The notes: generated from the letters alone by a model not told the origin. A DNA stretch of 64,000 nucleotides from Oscillospiraceae bacterium (GCA_015066015.1 SVPE01000001.1:186001-250000), one strand, 5' to 3'; counted from the stretch's first letter, positions 41,315 to 49,761 are shown. Program-made: numbers and translations.

Positions 41315-42388
41315 TTACCCTACGGTGTAGACATAGGGCTCAGCGTAATTCATATCGGCGCAAAGGGTAAGCGAGGGATTTGTGAGGTCATAGAGTGCCG
41401 ACCACTGAGTTGAGTAAACTCGGCCCTTTTCGTCGGGGTCGGTGCCCGTGATTCTTACTGCCTCAAGCAAATCCATACCCTCTTCAGCGGTGAGAAGTGA
41501 TTTCTTTTCGGTGAGTGTTTTTTCGAGAATTTCGTAGCGGTCAAGTCCCTGTTTTTCGTACTCGAAGGGCACGTCATGGAGATAAAAGTTTGTTGCGGCA
41601 ATAAAATCGCCCGTCTTTTCCGTTATAACCATTTCATTGTTCACATAGGAGACGACAACGCTCTTGCCTGTGGCGTCAGCTATCTGGAAGTGGAAGCAGC
41701 CCTTTGCGGCGGCATACATATCTACGCTCCTGAGAAAATCAATGGCTTCGTCAACGGTTGCACACTTGTCAAGCATTGCACGTATAGCAAGTGTAGTGCC
41801 GACATCGGGCTTGTCGCTGTCCTGAGCGGTAACGGGAGCCTGAAGCTGGAGTACGCCTACTGCAAGACCCTTTTCGTTGATGCCGTCGAGGGGGAAATAT
41901 GCGGTAGCAAGGGTGTTGATTCTGTCAAGCAGCTTGTCGGGAGTATAGCTTTCGTTGTAGCCGAGGAAGCTGAGGTTTACAACGGAGACGGAGCTGTAGC
42001 CGTCCTTGGGATTTGTTCTGATTACGGCAAGGTCAGTTGTCTGATTGTCGAGGTTTCTGCCGAAGATGTAGCCTTTTTCGGGAGTTTCGGCATAGAAGGT
42101 GGAGCAGGCGAGGTTGGGAATCTCATAGGGCACTTCAATGGGAAGCCCCTTGAGCATTGTTTTGAGTATGTACTGTACAAGCTCTTCTTCTGTAGCGGCG
42201 CCGCCTTCTTCAAGAAGCTTGTCAAGCTTATAGTCGGCAGCATAGTTTACCTCGTAGACACCGGTATCTCCGTTTTCCTTTACGGAAAGCAGAGTTCTTG
42301 CTTCACCTTGAAATACACCGAGAGCAACAAGAAGCACCGCGAGTATGGCGACGAGGGCGATGATGATAACTTTTTTTACTGTTTTCAT
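41315..42388 (-). CDS. Membrane-anchored Ntn hydrolase, choloylglycine hydrolase/acylase-like
   Basis: 357 residues. An N-terminal membrane segment (IIIALVAILAVLLVALGVF) and about 65 further residues precede the likely catalytic C95 in NLACSTFYAETPEKGYIFGR. RNLD, GINEKGLAVGV and ATNFY are also conserved among linear-amide C-N hydrolases. In classical bile salt hydrolases the Cys follows the initiator Met; here it would need cleavage of a 94-residue propeptide, as in the acid ceramidase or C45-like branches. Substrates could be bile salts, N-acyl amino acids or other linear amides. AAAGGAG precedes the ATG. Confidence 0.8.
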   Translation of the reverse strand: MKTVKKVIIIALVAILAVLLVALGVFQGEARTLLSVKENGDTGVYEVNYAADYKLDKLLEEGGAATEEELVQYILKTMLKGLPIEVPYEIPNLACSTFYAETPEKGYIFGRNLDNQTTDLAVIRTNPKDGYSSVSVVNLSFLGYNESYTPDKLLDRINTLATAYFPLDGINEKGLAVGVLQLQAPVTAQDSDKPDVGTTLAIRAMLDKCATVDEAIDFLRSVDMYAAAKGCFHFQIADATGKSVVVSYVNNEMVITEKTGDFIAATNFYLHDVPFEYEKQGLDRYEILEKTLTEKKSLLTAEEGMDLLEAVRITGTDPDEKGRVYSTQWSALYDLTNPSLTLCADMNYAEPYVYTVG

Positions 42389-42490
42389 AATACAATCTCC
42401 TTTACAATTGTTAAGAAAATTATATTATGGAAAAATAGCACTGTCAAGAAAACCGACAAAAATTAAATATTTGTTTATGATTTTACCCTT

Positions 42491-42913
42491 TTATGACGGG
42501 TCAGTTACTGTAAACTCACCGCTTGAATAAGCCGTTATGCCGTCAGCTTTAAGAGTGTATTTAACCGTGAGGCGGTATTCTCCTTTTTCAAAGCCCTCAA
42601 ATTCATCAAAGAAATTACCGAGTATAATTGAGTCAACAGCACTTTCTCCCGGAGAGAGGTTGTAGCCTATATCTGTCCAGCCGTAGGTGACATCAACGCT
42701 CTGCCAGTTACCGTTTTCGTCTTTCTTTTCGATTGCGCTGACAGTGGGCTTATCAATAGTTCTTCTTGTGCGGTTTTCGCATTCAAAGGTAATTCCTGAG
42801 CTTTGCGTTGTAACGGGACGTACCGTTACTTTTACGTTTTCCGGCTTTGCGGGATAAACGACTGCTAAAACTGACATTAAGATTGCTAAAACCGTGCTTA
42901 AAAATGCTGACAT
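42491..42913 (-). CDS. Secreted Ig-like domain protein
   Basis: 140 residues: a signal segment (FLSTVLAILMSVLAVVYPAK), then one beta-sandwich-like domain with CENRTRRTIDKPTVSAIEKK, YGWTDIGYNLSPGESAVDSI and the end YRLTVKYTLKADGITAYSSG. The pattern is that of bacterial Ig-like domains. It ends 100 bases before the upstream start of the Ntn hydrolase on the same strand. No catalytic residues are seen. Confidence 0.65.
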   Translation of the reverse strand: MSAFLSTVLAILMSVLAVVYPAKPENVKVTVRPVTTQSSGITFECENRTRRTIDKPTVSAIEKKDENGNWQSVDVTYGWTDIGYNLSPGESAVDSIILGNFFDEFEGFEKGEYRLTVKYTLKADGITAYSSGEFTVTDPS

Positions 42914-43028
42914 AAATATTCCTTCTTTCTTGATTTTTTACCTTTCGGCAATTTCAGTATAGCACAGTGTATATTTTATGTCAATATATATTTTGCAACA
43001 CATAATATAATGTTTTACAAAAATACCG

Positions 43029-43057
43029 TTGACTTACATAAATTTATATGATAATAT
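43029..43057 (+). promoter_or_regulatory. Promoter of the PadR operon
   Basis: TTGACT (43029-43034), N17, TAATAT (43052-43057). It overlaps the 5' part of the open reading frame and rules out a start before about 43063. Confidence 0.8.
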
Positions 43058-43088
43058 AGAGAAAAAGATAAGGAAAGGAAAATCTGCC

Positions 43089-43424
43089 TTGCTCAATACG
43101 GATAATTTCAAACGCGGAACCGTTGACCTCGTGGTGCTGAGCGTCCTGAGGGAAAAGGATATGTACGGTTACGAGATAGTCAAAGCGATAGAAGAAAAAA
43201 GCGGTGGCAGATTTCAGCTGCCCCTCGGTACCCTTTATCCCGTTCTGTATCGCTTTTTAGAAAGTGGCTGTCTTTCCGACAGAGATGAGATAGTCAATAA
43301 ACGTCTGAGAAAATACTATCATCTTGAACAAAAGGGTGAGGAGTTTTACAAAGAAGCCCTTGCGGAATACAGAAAGATTTCCGAGGGTGTAAATATAATA
43401 ATACAAGGCGGTGACGGTGAATGA
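43089..43424 (+). CDS. PadR-family transcriptional regulator
   Basis: 111 residues. The winged helix is typical: KRGTVDLVVLSVLREKDMYG, then YEIVKAIEEKS and the wing LPLGTLYPVLYRFLESGCL. Its start is a TTG at 43089 with AAGGAAAGGA before it. Upstream in-frame codons lie in the promoter. The next gene overlaps by 4 bases and encodes a HAAS-type partner; PadR-HAAS pairs usually repress their own operon and act in envelope responses. Confidence 0.88.
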   Translation: MLNTDNFKRGTVDLVVLSVLREKDMYGYEIVKAIEEKSGGRFQLPLGTLYPVLYRFLESGCLSDRDEIVNKRLRKYYHLEQKGEEFYKEALAEYRKISEGVNIIIQGGDGE

Positions 43425-43816
43425 AAAGAGATACACTTTTAAATGAATATATTTCATCGGTTTCTTCACGGCTCGTCTGCCCGTCAAAGCAGAAAAAAGA
43501 CTTTCTGAATCAGCTGAGTGACGATGTTGAAGCTTTTCTTGACGAAAGCGCAAATGCAACAAGGGAGGACATCGAAGCGCTTTTCGGCTCACCCGAAAGC
43601 ATTGCTTCAAGCTTCATTTCAAATGCTGACAGTGCGGATATAAAAAAGAAAATATCACTTAAAAAGCTCGTTGTCATTGCCGTAACCCTTGCACTTCTCA
43701 TTTATCTCGCTTTTGTTGTGATAAGCCTTATTGATGTTCACACTGAGGCTCACGGTTATTTTGAAGAGGGGATTGTCCCTGCGGTTATCGGCTTGGTGAA
43801 AGGATGTGCTGTATGA
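43421..43816 (+). CDS. HAAS-domain membrane protein, PadR partner
   Basis: 131 residues. The N-terminal part (KRDTLLNEYISSVSSRLVCP, then DFLNQLSDDVEAFLDES) and EDIEALFGSPESIASSFIS are the helical HAAS/DUF1700-type domain found next to PadR regulators. One membrane segment (LVVIAVTLALLIYLAFVVISL) follows, with a short outside tail. Overlaps of 4 bases with both neighbours show tight coupling. Confidence 0.8.
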   Translation: MKRDTLLNEYISSVSSRLVCPSKQKKDFLNQLSDDVEAFLDESANATREDIEALFGSPESIASSFISNADSADIKKKISLKKLVVIAVTLALLIYLAFVVISLIDVHTEAHGYFEEGIVPAVIGLVKGCAV

Positions 43817-44349
43817 AAAGATTTCTTGCATTGGTGTTGTCTTTTGTGATTTTTGCTGTGCCCATTGCCCCCTTTGTTCAGGCGGCAGATGAGAATACGC
43901 AGACCGAGTATTTTGAAGACGGCTCTTATATGGTAATAGGCTCGGTTGAGATTAATGATGAGGAAGATGCAGAAGATTCCCTGAATTTTATAGGGAGAAT
44001 CATTGAAGCAATAAAAAAACTGATAAATATGCTTTTCGGTAGGAGCGAAAACAAAACAAAGCAGGATAGAAAATATGTGAAGTATTATGACAAAAACGGC
44101 ACGCTTTTATGGGAGGTTTACCTTGAAGGCACATTCTCATATAACGGTGAAGCTGCAAGGTGTACCGATGCTTCCGTAAGCTATTACATCTATGACGGCG
44201 ACTGGAAAATGCTCTCTTGCGAAGGGACGAAAAGCGGCAAAACTGCAACGGCTTCATTTAAGGTGAGACAGTATAAGCTGGGTGTTGCTCTTAAAACAGT
44301 GGAAAAAAGCTTTACTCTCAGCTGTGACAAAAACGGAAAAACATACTGA
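43813..44349 (+). CDS. Secreted protein of unknown function, third gene of the PadR operon
   Basis: About 178 residues with a signal peptide (RFLALVLSFVIFAVPIAPFV then QAADEN). An acidic stretch (INDEEDAEDSL) is followed by a hydrophobic/amphipathic helix (FIGRIIEAIKKLINMLFG). The C-terminal beta-rich domain has KYYDKNGTLLWEVYLEGTFS and YDGDWKMLSCEGTKSGK. Its role is unknown; it is probably regulated by the PadR protein. The ATG overlaps the previous stop. Confidence 0.7.
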   Translation: MKRFLALVLSFVIFAVPIAPFVQAADENTQTEYFEDGSYMVIGSVEINDEEDAEDSLNFIGRIIEAIKKLINMLFGRSENKTKQDRKYVKYYDKNGTLLWEVYLEGTFSYNGEAARCTDASVSYYIYDGDWKMLSCEGTKSGKTATASFKVRQYKLGVALKTVEKSFTLSCDKNGKTY

Positions 44350-44443
44350 AAAACGCGGCATACTCTTTAAAAATGAGTTTGCCGATGCTTATTTGTTGAC
44401 TAAGTGCAGTTAATATTATAAAAATAAAATTCGGAGGTGCATT

Positions 44444-46984
44444 ATGATAATTAAATCTCTTTGCGGAAAATGGAATCTCAGAGATGTTTTTTCTGAATAC
44501 AGCCTTGAGGCAACAGTGCCCGGATGTAATTATCTCGATCTGATGAATGCAAAAATCATCACTGATCCGTTTTACGGCGAAAATGAAAAGGATGTTTATT
44601 GGGTTGCACAGCGTGACTGGGTTTACAGTAAAGCCTTCAGCATTACTGCCGAAGAGCTTGAGAGTGAAAGGATAACTCTTATCTGTAAGCGTCTTGATAC
44701 AATCGGCACGCTTTTCCTTAACGGTAAGCAGTTCGGTGAATGTGATAACTGCTTCATCGCTTATGAATTCGATGTGAAGGAATACCTCAGAGAGGGTGAA
44801 AACATCCTTGCAATCAGCTTTGAATCTCCCGTCAATTATGTAAAGGAGCGCTACGAAAAGGAAAAGACACCTCCCAACTCCAACGGACAGAACGGTATCG
44901 TCAGAATCAGAAAGCCGCAATGCCACTTCGGCTGGGACTGGGGTCCCGTGCTTCCCGTAAGCGGTATAGGCGATGAAATCTTCCTTGAAATGAGAAGCGA
45001 AGGCAAAATCACCGATATGAAAATCCGTCAGAGGAAAAATGACGACGGAAGCTTTACCGTTTCAGTAAAGCTCGAGGGTGATTTCAACGAGGGCGAAAAT
45101 GCACAGCTCAGCCTTATTTCACCTGACGGAAAAGAAATGAAGCTTAAGGAATTTGAGGGTGAATTCACCGTAACCGACCCTCAGCTCTGGTGGACTTATG
45201 AAATGAACGGCAAAAAGGAGCAGGCTCTTTATACCGTAAAGGCAGTGCTTAAAAAGGGCAGAAGAAACCTCCATACCGTAGAAAAGCAGATAGGTCTTCG
45301 TACAATCGAGCTTGACAGAAGCGCAGACGAATACGGCGAAACCTTCCGCTTCATCCTCAACGGGGTGCCCGTTTTTGCCAAGGGTGCAAACTTTATCCCC
45401 GGCGACTCGCTTCCTACACGCTTTACAAAGGATAGGATTGAATACCTTCTTGATGCTGCTCTTTATTCAAATATGAATATGATAAGAGTCTGGGGCGGCG
45501 GCTACTACGAAAGCGACGACTTCTATGCTCTTTGCGACAAAAAGGGTATACTCGTGTGGCAGGATTTTATGTTTGCCTGTCAGGCTTACCCCTTCTTCGA
45601 TGAAGCCTTCCTCGCAAATGTCAAAAAGGAAATCGAATATAACGTAAAGAGACTTCGCCATCACGCTTCATTGGCTTTGTGGTGCGGTAATAATGAAATT
45701 GAAACTATGTCAATGGGTTGGATCAATTTCCCGAAATATATCAAGTGGACAGAAATATTCTTCCACAATATGCTTCCGGAAGAGGTCAGAAAATTTGATG
45801 AGGATACTCCCTTTATTCCCGGCTCACCCTGCGGTACGGGACATATGAAGGAGGTAGACAGCGATAACTACGGTGACATTCACCTATGGGCAGTATGGCA
45901 CGGACTTCAGAATATGAAGTATTACCGTAAGAGAATGACACGCTTCTGCAGTGAGTTCGGTTTTGAGTCACTTCCCGATATCAAGACAATACGCACCTTC
46001 GCCGAAAAAGAGGATTACGATATCCATTCACCCGTGTTTATGGCTCATCAGAAGTGTAATTCGGGTAACGATAAGATGCTCTATTACATAGCATCACGTT
46101 TCCGTCTGCCGAAGAAATTTGAGGACCTTGTATACCTTTCACAGGTTACCCAGCTTGAGTGTATCAGCGATGCCACGGAGCACTGGAGACGTAACAAGGG
46201 CAGATGCAACGGCTCAATTTACTGGCAGTTCAACGATTGTTGGGGTGTATGCTCCTGGTCGGGTATGGACTACTACGGCAATTATAAGGCTTTACAGTAC
46301 CGCGCGAAGCACTTTAATGCTCCCGTTTCCGTTTCAATTGAGGACAAGGACGGCAAGGTAAGGCTCTATATCCTTAACGACAGACCGAAGAAGCAGAGTC
46401 TTACTCTTAAGTGTAAGATTTTTGACTTTGAAACGGGCATCATTCAGGAAAAGAGCCGTGACTTTGAGGTCGGTGCACTTGAAAGCTACGAGTGCTTCAC
46501 AATCTACGAAAAGCAGCTCAGGCAGAAGAAGATTGATCTTTCACGCACCGGTGTAAAGGCAGAGCTTTACAAAAACGGCAAGCTCATCAACGAAAAGACC
46601 TATCTGTTTAAACCTGAAAAGGAGCTTCAGCTCACTAAGCCGGAATTTACAATGACCGCAGAGCAGGTCGGTGACGAAATCGCCGTAACCGTAAAGAGTG
46701 ACCGCTTTGCAAGGCTTGTAAGGGTGGAAAGCAGTCTTTCAACCCTGCCTCTTTCGGATAATTACTTTGACCTTCTTCCCGGTGAAAGCAGGACCGTTAC
46801 AATGAAAGTTGACGCTAAGCTTGACCTTCGTCAGCAGCTTGAAAGCTTCTCACTTATGTGTGCAAACGCCATTGAGCCGAAAAGCAGCGAGCTTTATGAC
46901 CTCAAGGAAAGAGTGAGAGTTTTCATCAAGCCCGAAAACATCGGTCAGTGGGTGTATTACGGACAGAAGGGCAGACAGGAGTAA
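44444..46984 (+). CDS. Beta-mannosidase, glycoside hydrolase family 2
   Basis: 846 residues that cut terminal beta-mannose from manno-oligosaccharides, probably in the cytoplasm as no signal peptide is present. The jelly-roll domain comes first (GKWNLRDVF; RDWVYSKAFSI), then PQCHFGWDWGP, typical of mannosidases. The barrel contains the acid/base E418 in LWCGNNEIE and nucleophile E504 in RFCSEFGFESLP, with NMIRVWGGGYYESDDFYALCD before them. CGGAGGTG precedes the ATG. A weak hairpin follows. Confidence 0.92.
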   Translation: MIIKSLCGKWNLRDVFSEYSLEATVPGCNYLDLMNAKIITDPFYGENEKDVYWVAQRDWVYSKAFSITAEELESERITLICKRLDTIGTLFLNGKQFGECDNCFIAYEFDVKEYLREGENILAISFESPVNYVKERYEKEKTPPNSNGQNGIVRIRKPQCHFGWDWGPVLPVSGIGDEIFLEMRSEGKITDMKIRQRKNDDGSFTVSVKLEGDFNEGENAQLSLISPDGKEMKLKEFEGEFTVTDPQLWWTYEMNGKKEQALYTVKAVLKKGRRNLHTVEKQIGLRTIELDRSADEYGETFRFILNGVPVFAKGANFIPGDSLPTRFTKDRIEYLLDAALYSNMNMIRVWGGGYYESDDFYALCDKKGILVWQDFMFACQAYPFFDEAFLANVKKEIEYNVKRLRHHASLALWCGNNEIETMSMGWINFPKYIKWTEIFFHNMLPEEVRKFDEDTPFIPGSPCGTGHMKEVDSDNYGDIHLWAVWHGLQNMKYYRKRMTRFCSEFGFESLPDIKTIRTFAEKEDYDIHSPVFMAHQKCNSGNDKMLYYIASRFRLPKKFEDLVYLSQVTQLECISDATEHWRRNKGRCNGSIYWQFNDCWGVCSWSGMDYYGNYKALQYRAKHFNAPVSVSIEDKDGKVRLYILNDRPKKQSLTLKCKIFDFETGIIQEKSRDFEVGALESYECFTIYEKQLRQKKIDLSRTGVKAELYKNGKLINEKTYLFKPEKELQLTKPEFTMTAEQVGDEIAVTVKSDRFARLVRVESSLSTLPLSDNYFDLLPGESRTVTMKVDAKLDLRQQLESFSLMCANAIEPKSSELYDLKERVRVFIKPENIGQWVYYGQKGRQE

Positions 46985-46987
46985 GGG

Positions 46988-47018
46988 CAAGTTGGTGCAA
47001 ACCACTTGACTTTTTATA
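46988..47018 (+). terminator. Probable terminator after beta-mannosidase
   Basis: CAAGTTGGT-gca-AACCACTTG with a T-rich tail (ACTTTTTAT), just ahead of the ribosome site of the next gene. Confidence 0.6.
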
Positions 47019-47030
47019 GGAGTGTTGAAT

Positions 47031-47477
47031 ATGAAAAATTTTATTGCGTATTTATTTGCCAGTATTATTTTATTAATGTGTGGAACAGAATCCGATGGCA
47101 TATTAAATGCTATGAATATACAAGAAAAGGATTGTTCTGTAATTGTTTTTGGACAAGAAGTTAATACGGATGGTTATGCGAAAATTGACTATAAAATTTT
47201 AAATGCAAAAATACCATTGTTTAAAGTAATGAATGAGATGGGAGTATATGTTGAGTGGATAAATGAACACGAGATTCTCATTTCTTATGAGGGTAAGAAT
47301 TATAATTTGGACGTTTCGGATCCGGAATTTGGGATACCTCTTGATGGTGCTAGACAAGCCAGAGAGATTATTGGCAATGAAATTGTTATAGATGTCACAG
47401 CTTTTAATCATATATTGAGATATTTGGGCTTGGGCGAAATGACAGTTGATTTTATAAGGTGTTGTGTTTATATTTAA
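47031..47477 (+). CDS. Small secreted stalk-domain-like protein
   Basis: 148 residues, AT-rich compared with the region before. It has an N-terminal signal-like segment (FIAYLFASIILLMCG; LLMC could be a lipobox), then IVFGQEVNTDGYAKIDYKIL and KVMNEMGVYVEWINEHEILI. The latter pattern (a helix, then G-x-x-V-x-W-x...) resembles the stalk domain of copper amine oxidase N-terminal type. AGGAG precedes the ATG at 47031. Its stop lies 9 bases before the repeat element I. Confidence 0.65.
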   Translation: MKNFIAYLFASIILLMCGTESDGILNAMNIQEKDCSVIVFGQEVNTDGYAKIDYKILNAKIPLFKVMNEMGVYVEWINEHEILISYEGKNYNLDVSDPEFGIPLDGARQAREIIGNEIVIDVTAFNHILRYLGLGEMTVDFIRCCVYI

Positions 47478-47485
47478 GAGACAGC

Positions 47486-47603
47486 ACAGGGGACGGTACT
47501 ATGTGTTAACTGACAAGAATTAACCACGGTGACTTGGGCGGTGCGTTGGCGTAGGTCACGCACCACCCACTCCGCGCCCTTAACACATAGAACCGTCCCC
47601 TGT
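47486..47603. repeat. REP-like element I
   Basis: 118 bp bounded by 24-bp inverted repeats ACAGGGGACGGTNCTATGTGTTAA with one mismatch (47486-47509 and 47580-47603). Inside is TTAACCACGGTGACTTGGGC, which recurs in element II, and a hairpin GGTGCGT...ACGCACC. Confidence 0.8.
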
Positions 47604-47640
47604 CTTCCTGTTTGGTCATTATAGAAGTAGGGTGAAAAAA

Positions 47641-48057
47641 ATGATTGTATATGAGTTGGTTAATTATCTGTTTGTAGCAACAGAGGAATCTTTATTCATT
47701 TTTTTGTTTCTGTATTTTATGATGTTCCTAATGATGAGTCTTTTTGTTCTTATCAGTTGGAAATATAAGCACAAACAATTAAAACTGTTATTGATAGCTT
47801 ATATGGTTTTATATGACGTAAATTCGTTTGTAATGCCTTTGCTGTTTAGGTGGTGGTTTGCTGCTTTATTAAGTGTTTTTTCTATATTGATAATTCATAA
47901 ATTTTATGAAAAAGTAAGTGTAGATATGCACTATAAAAAAATGGGAGAAGAGAATAATGGTTCATCTCAAAATGAATTGTCTGTTGTTTTTTTATCTTCT
48001 TTTGTTTCTTTTATGATAGGATTAGTGTTATTTTTAAGAAATTCTTTAATTGGTTAG
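47641..48057 (+). CDS. Small AT-rich membrane protein
   Basis: 138 residues with about four membrane segments (FIFLFLYFMMFLMMSLFVLI, LLLIAYMVLYDVNSFVMPLL, WWFAALLSVFSILIIHKF, VFLSSFVSFMIGLVLFL). A frame with GTG at 47632 is open, but AGGGTG fits the ATG at 47641. No family is recognised. It lies between REP elements I and II; the stop is 4 bases before element II. Confidence 0.65.
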   Translation: MIVYELVNYLFVATEESLFIFLFLYFMMFLMMSLFVLISWKYKHKQLKLLLIAYMVLYDVNSFVMPLLFRWWFAALLSVFSILIIHKFYEKVSVDMHYKKMGEENNGSSQNELSVVFLSSFVSFMIGLVLFLRNSLIG

Positions 48058-48061
48058 GAAC

Positions 48062-48254
48062 ACAGGGGACGGTTGAATGACTCCCTCAGTCTTTTGCTTC
48101 GCAAAATCCAGCTCCCTCGGAGAAGGAGCCTTAAGCCTTCCTCTTTGAGGAAGGGGGACCGCTTGCGGTGGAAGGAGTAAAAAGTTAACTCATTAACCAC
48201 GGTGACTTGGGCGGTGCGTAGGTACGGAAACACAGGCGACCGTTCCCTGTTTTG
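48062..48254. repeat. REP-like element II (compound)
   Basis: It begins ACAGGGGACGGTT (48062-48074) and ends near CGACCGTTCCCTGTTTTGA (48236-48254). A hairpin-containing insert follows the start (GACTCCCTCAGTC...; TTTTGCTTCGCAAAA; GGGGGACCGCTTGCGGT), then TTAACCACGGTGACTTGGGC as in element I. It appears to be two nested repeats. Confidence 0.7.
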
Positions 48255-48255
48255 A

Positions 48256-48354
48256 TGTAAAAAAAAGAGTAAAGAAAGTTTTATTGGAAATCTTTTTGAA
48301 AGTGTGCTTGGCTACTGTATAGGAAAACTTACAAGTTGGTTCTTTGGAGGTTGA
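48256..48354 (+). pseudogene. Headless 3' gene fragment (possible toxin tip)
   Basis: An open stretch without a start codon reads KKSKESFIGNLFESV then LGYCIGKLTSWFFGG-stop. It begins right at the end of element II. The stop (TGA) is 3 bases before the ATG of the next gene and the ribosome site GGAGG lies inside its last codons, the layout expected for a gene fused to a downstream partner. It reminds me of the C-termini of polymorphic toxins, but no toxin domain is identified. Confidence 0.5.
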
Positions 48355-48357
48355 GTC

Positions 48358-48912
48358 ATGATATGGTACAAAGATTCAAAAACCAAAAACAAACTCGAAA
48401 TGTTGTTCTTGGTGATAGTTTTATTATCTATCTCTGCAATTTGTTTTTTTACAGCAACAGAGAATTTAATGATATTAAAAGATTCAGATAGCGTTATAGT
48501 TGAGTATCAAGGAGAGTTTGAAGTACGCATAATTGAATATGTTAGAAATGTTAATTATTTATTCATATTGAACAATGGCGATAAAGTTACTGTGTTGTCA
48601 CCTGAATATATTTCTGATGAAACATTTTTTAATTTTAATAAATGTGTCTTTAAATACTCAAAATATCCTAATATTAAAGGTCGTCATAATTGTTTAGGCA
48701 TTTCATCTTTAAATGGAGTTAAATTTTTAAACGAAGAATCTGTTAAAAGCGAGTTGAGATTTTCAATAATTCCGTTGTATCTTTCTGCTTTATTCTTACT
48801 GCTTTGTGCACTGTTTTTTGTTGTAATAGAATACGCTGATAAAATTTATAAAAGCATAAAAAGACAACAACGCAAGAAGAAAAAAAGAAAAAAGAAGACA
48901 GGGGATGGTTGA
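48358..48912 (+). CDS. TM - soluble domain - TM small protein, possible immunity protein
   Basis: 184 residues: membrane segment (MLFLVIVLLSISAICFFT), about 95 residues of a beta-rich domain (GEFEVRIIEYVRNVNYLFIL, NNGDKVTVLSPEYISDE), a second membrane segment (IIPLYLSALFLLLCALFFVV) and a very basic tail (RQQRKKKKRKKK). The final residues TGDG and the stop are encoded by the REP repeat (ACA GGG GAT GGT TGA). The protein at 49248 has the same layout. GGAGG fits the ATG. The immunity idea is inferred only from the preceding fragment and layout. Confidence 0.6.
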   Translation: MIWYKDSKTKNKLEMLFLVIVLLSISAICFFTATENLMILKDSDSVIVEYQGEFEVRIIEYVRNVNYLFILNNGDKVTVLSPEYISDETFFNFNKCVFKYSKYPNIKGRHNCLGISSLNGVKFLNEESVKSELRFSIIPLYLSALFLLLCALFFVVIEYADKIYKSIKRQQRKKKKRKKKTGDG

Positions 48913-48950
48913 TTGACTCCATCAGTCACTTCGTGACAGCTCCCCCCTGT
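48898..48950. repeat. REP-like element III (short form)
   Basis: ACAGGGGATGGTT (48898-48910), then GACTCCATCAGTCACTTCGTGAC and ends CCCCCTGT (48950). The inside corresponds to the insert of element II in reduced form. Confidence 0.7.
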
Positions 48951-48963
48951 GTTCGTTGGCGGA

Positions 48964-49248
48964 ATGGGAATTGATATTAAAGGTTGGCTAGGAGCAAATG
49001 TAAAAATTGGCGATAACATAAGTGTTATTATGGAAATACAAATCTCTCCGGCTTTTCACAGTGAAATTTCTGTGGGTTTGGATGGAGTCGGTTTGTCGGT
49101 AGGAGACATAATTGGCGATATATCGCACGACTTTGAAATCAAAGGAGGTTGGGGTTTATTAGCTGTTGCTTTATGTGAAATCCCTGCGTTCGATTATAAA
49201 GTGGCACTGCAGGAGGGGTTAAAAATAGTTAAAGGAGTCACAGTATAA
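48964..49248 (+). pseudogene. Headless 3' gene fragment (possible toxin tip)
   Basis: A 95-codon frame, open from element III, reads GIDIKGWLGANVKIGDNISV, EIQISPAFHSEISVGLDGVG, SHDFEIKGGWGLLAVALCEI and ends KIVKGVTV. The ATG at 48964 has no proper ribosome site, and the frame enters straight from the repeat, so the 5' part has probably been lost. Its stop overlaps the next start (TAATG), like the previous fragment-partner pair. The beta-rich Gly/Ser pattern resembles pre-toxin domains, but I cannot assign it. Confidence 0.5.
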
Positions 49249-49760
49249 TGCTTTTTAGAAGAAGTGCATCGTTCTTTAGGGTCGTTTGTGTTTTGTTTAT
49301 GGTAGGTTCTATTGGGCTTTTTGTTATAATCAATTCCCTTGATAACCAAAGTAAAAAAAACACTACTGAATTATCTGGAACAGTAAAAAAAGTTGAGGTT
49401 ATTAATACAGAAAAAGAATTACGTTATTTAATTTATATTGAAGAGAGAGAGCTAATTTTAAATGTTTCTACGAATATAAGCAAAAAAATAAACGGAAAGC
49501 TTATTAATGATTTACAAAAAGGCGATATCGTTTTTTTTAGAGTAGAAAATGAATATTTAAGCAAAACAGATGCCTCTTTTATAAATATTGTTTCACTTAA
49601 AACCAATAATAACGAGGTGTATTCTCTGTCAGACTATAATCAACATATTTCAAAGTCAGTAAAAAAAGTTAGAATAGTACCGATAGTTCTATTTGTCTTT
49701 TTTTCGATATGTTTGTTAAAGACAGTAAAGACGAAGACAGGGGACCGTTCCCTGTTTTGA
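49248..49760 (+). CDS. TM - soluble domain - TM small protein, possible immunity protein
   Basis: 170 residues: a membrane segment (VVCVLFMVGSIGLFVIINSL), a beta-rich middle (ELSGTVKKVEVINTEKELRY, NDLQKGDIVFFRVENEYLS), and a second membrane segment (IVPIVLFVFFSICLL). The tail KTGDRSLF and the stop come from the REP repeat (ACA GGG GAC CGT TCC CTG TTT TGA), so the original end of the protein has probably been replaced. Same layout as the gene at 48358. Confidence 0.6.
   Translation: MLFRRSASFFRVVCVLFMVGSIGLFVIINSLDNQSKKNTTELSGTVKKVEVINTEKELRYLIYIEERELILNVSTNISKKINGKLINDLQKGDIVFFRVENEYLSKTDASFINIVSLKTNNNEVYSLSDYNQHISKSVKKVRIVPIVLFVFFSICLLKTVKTKTGDRSLF
49737..49755. repeat. REP-like repeat IV
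   Basis: ACAGGGGACCGTTCCCTGT, an almost palindromic form of the motif, at the end of the 170-residue gene and directly before the RAYT remnant. Confidence 0.7.
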
Positions 49761-49761
49761 G

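Noticed and set aside
43029-43088. ATG-like early start of the PadR gene
   Set aside because: It lies on the promoter -35 and -10 and therefore cannot be transcribed from that promoter.
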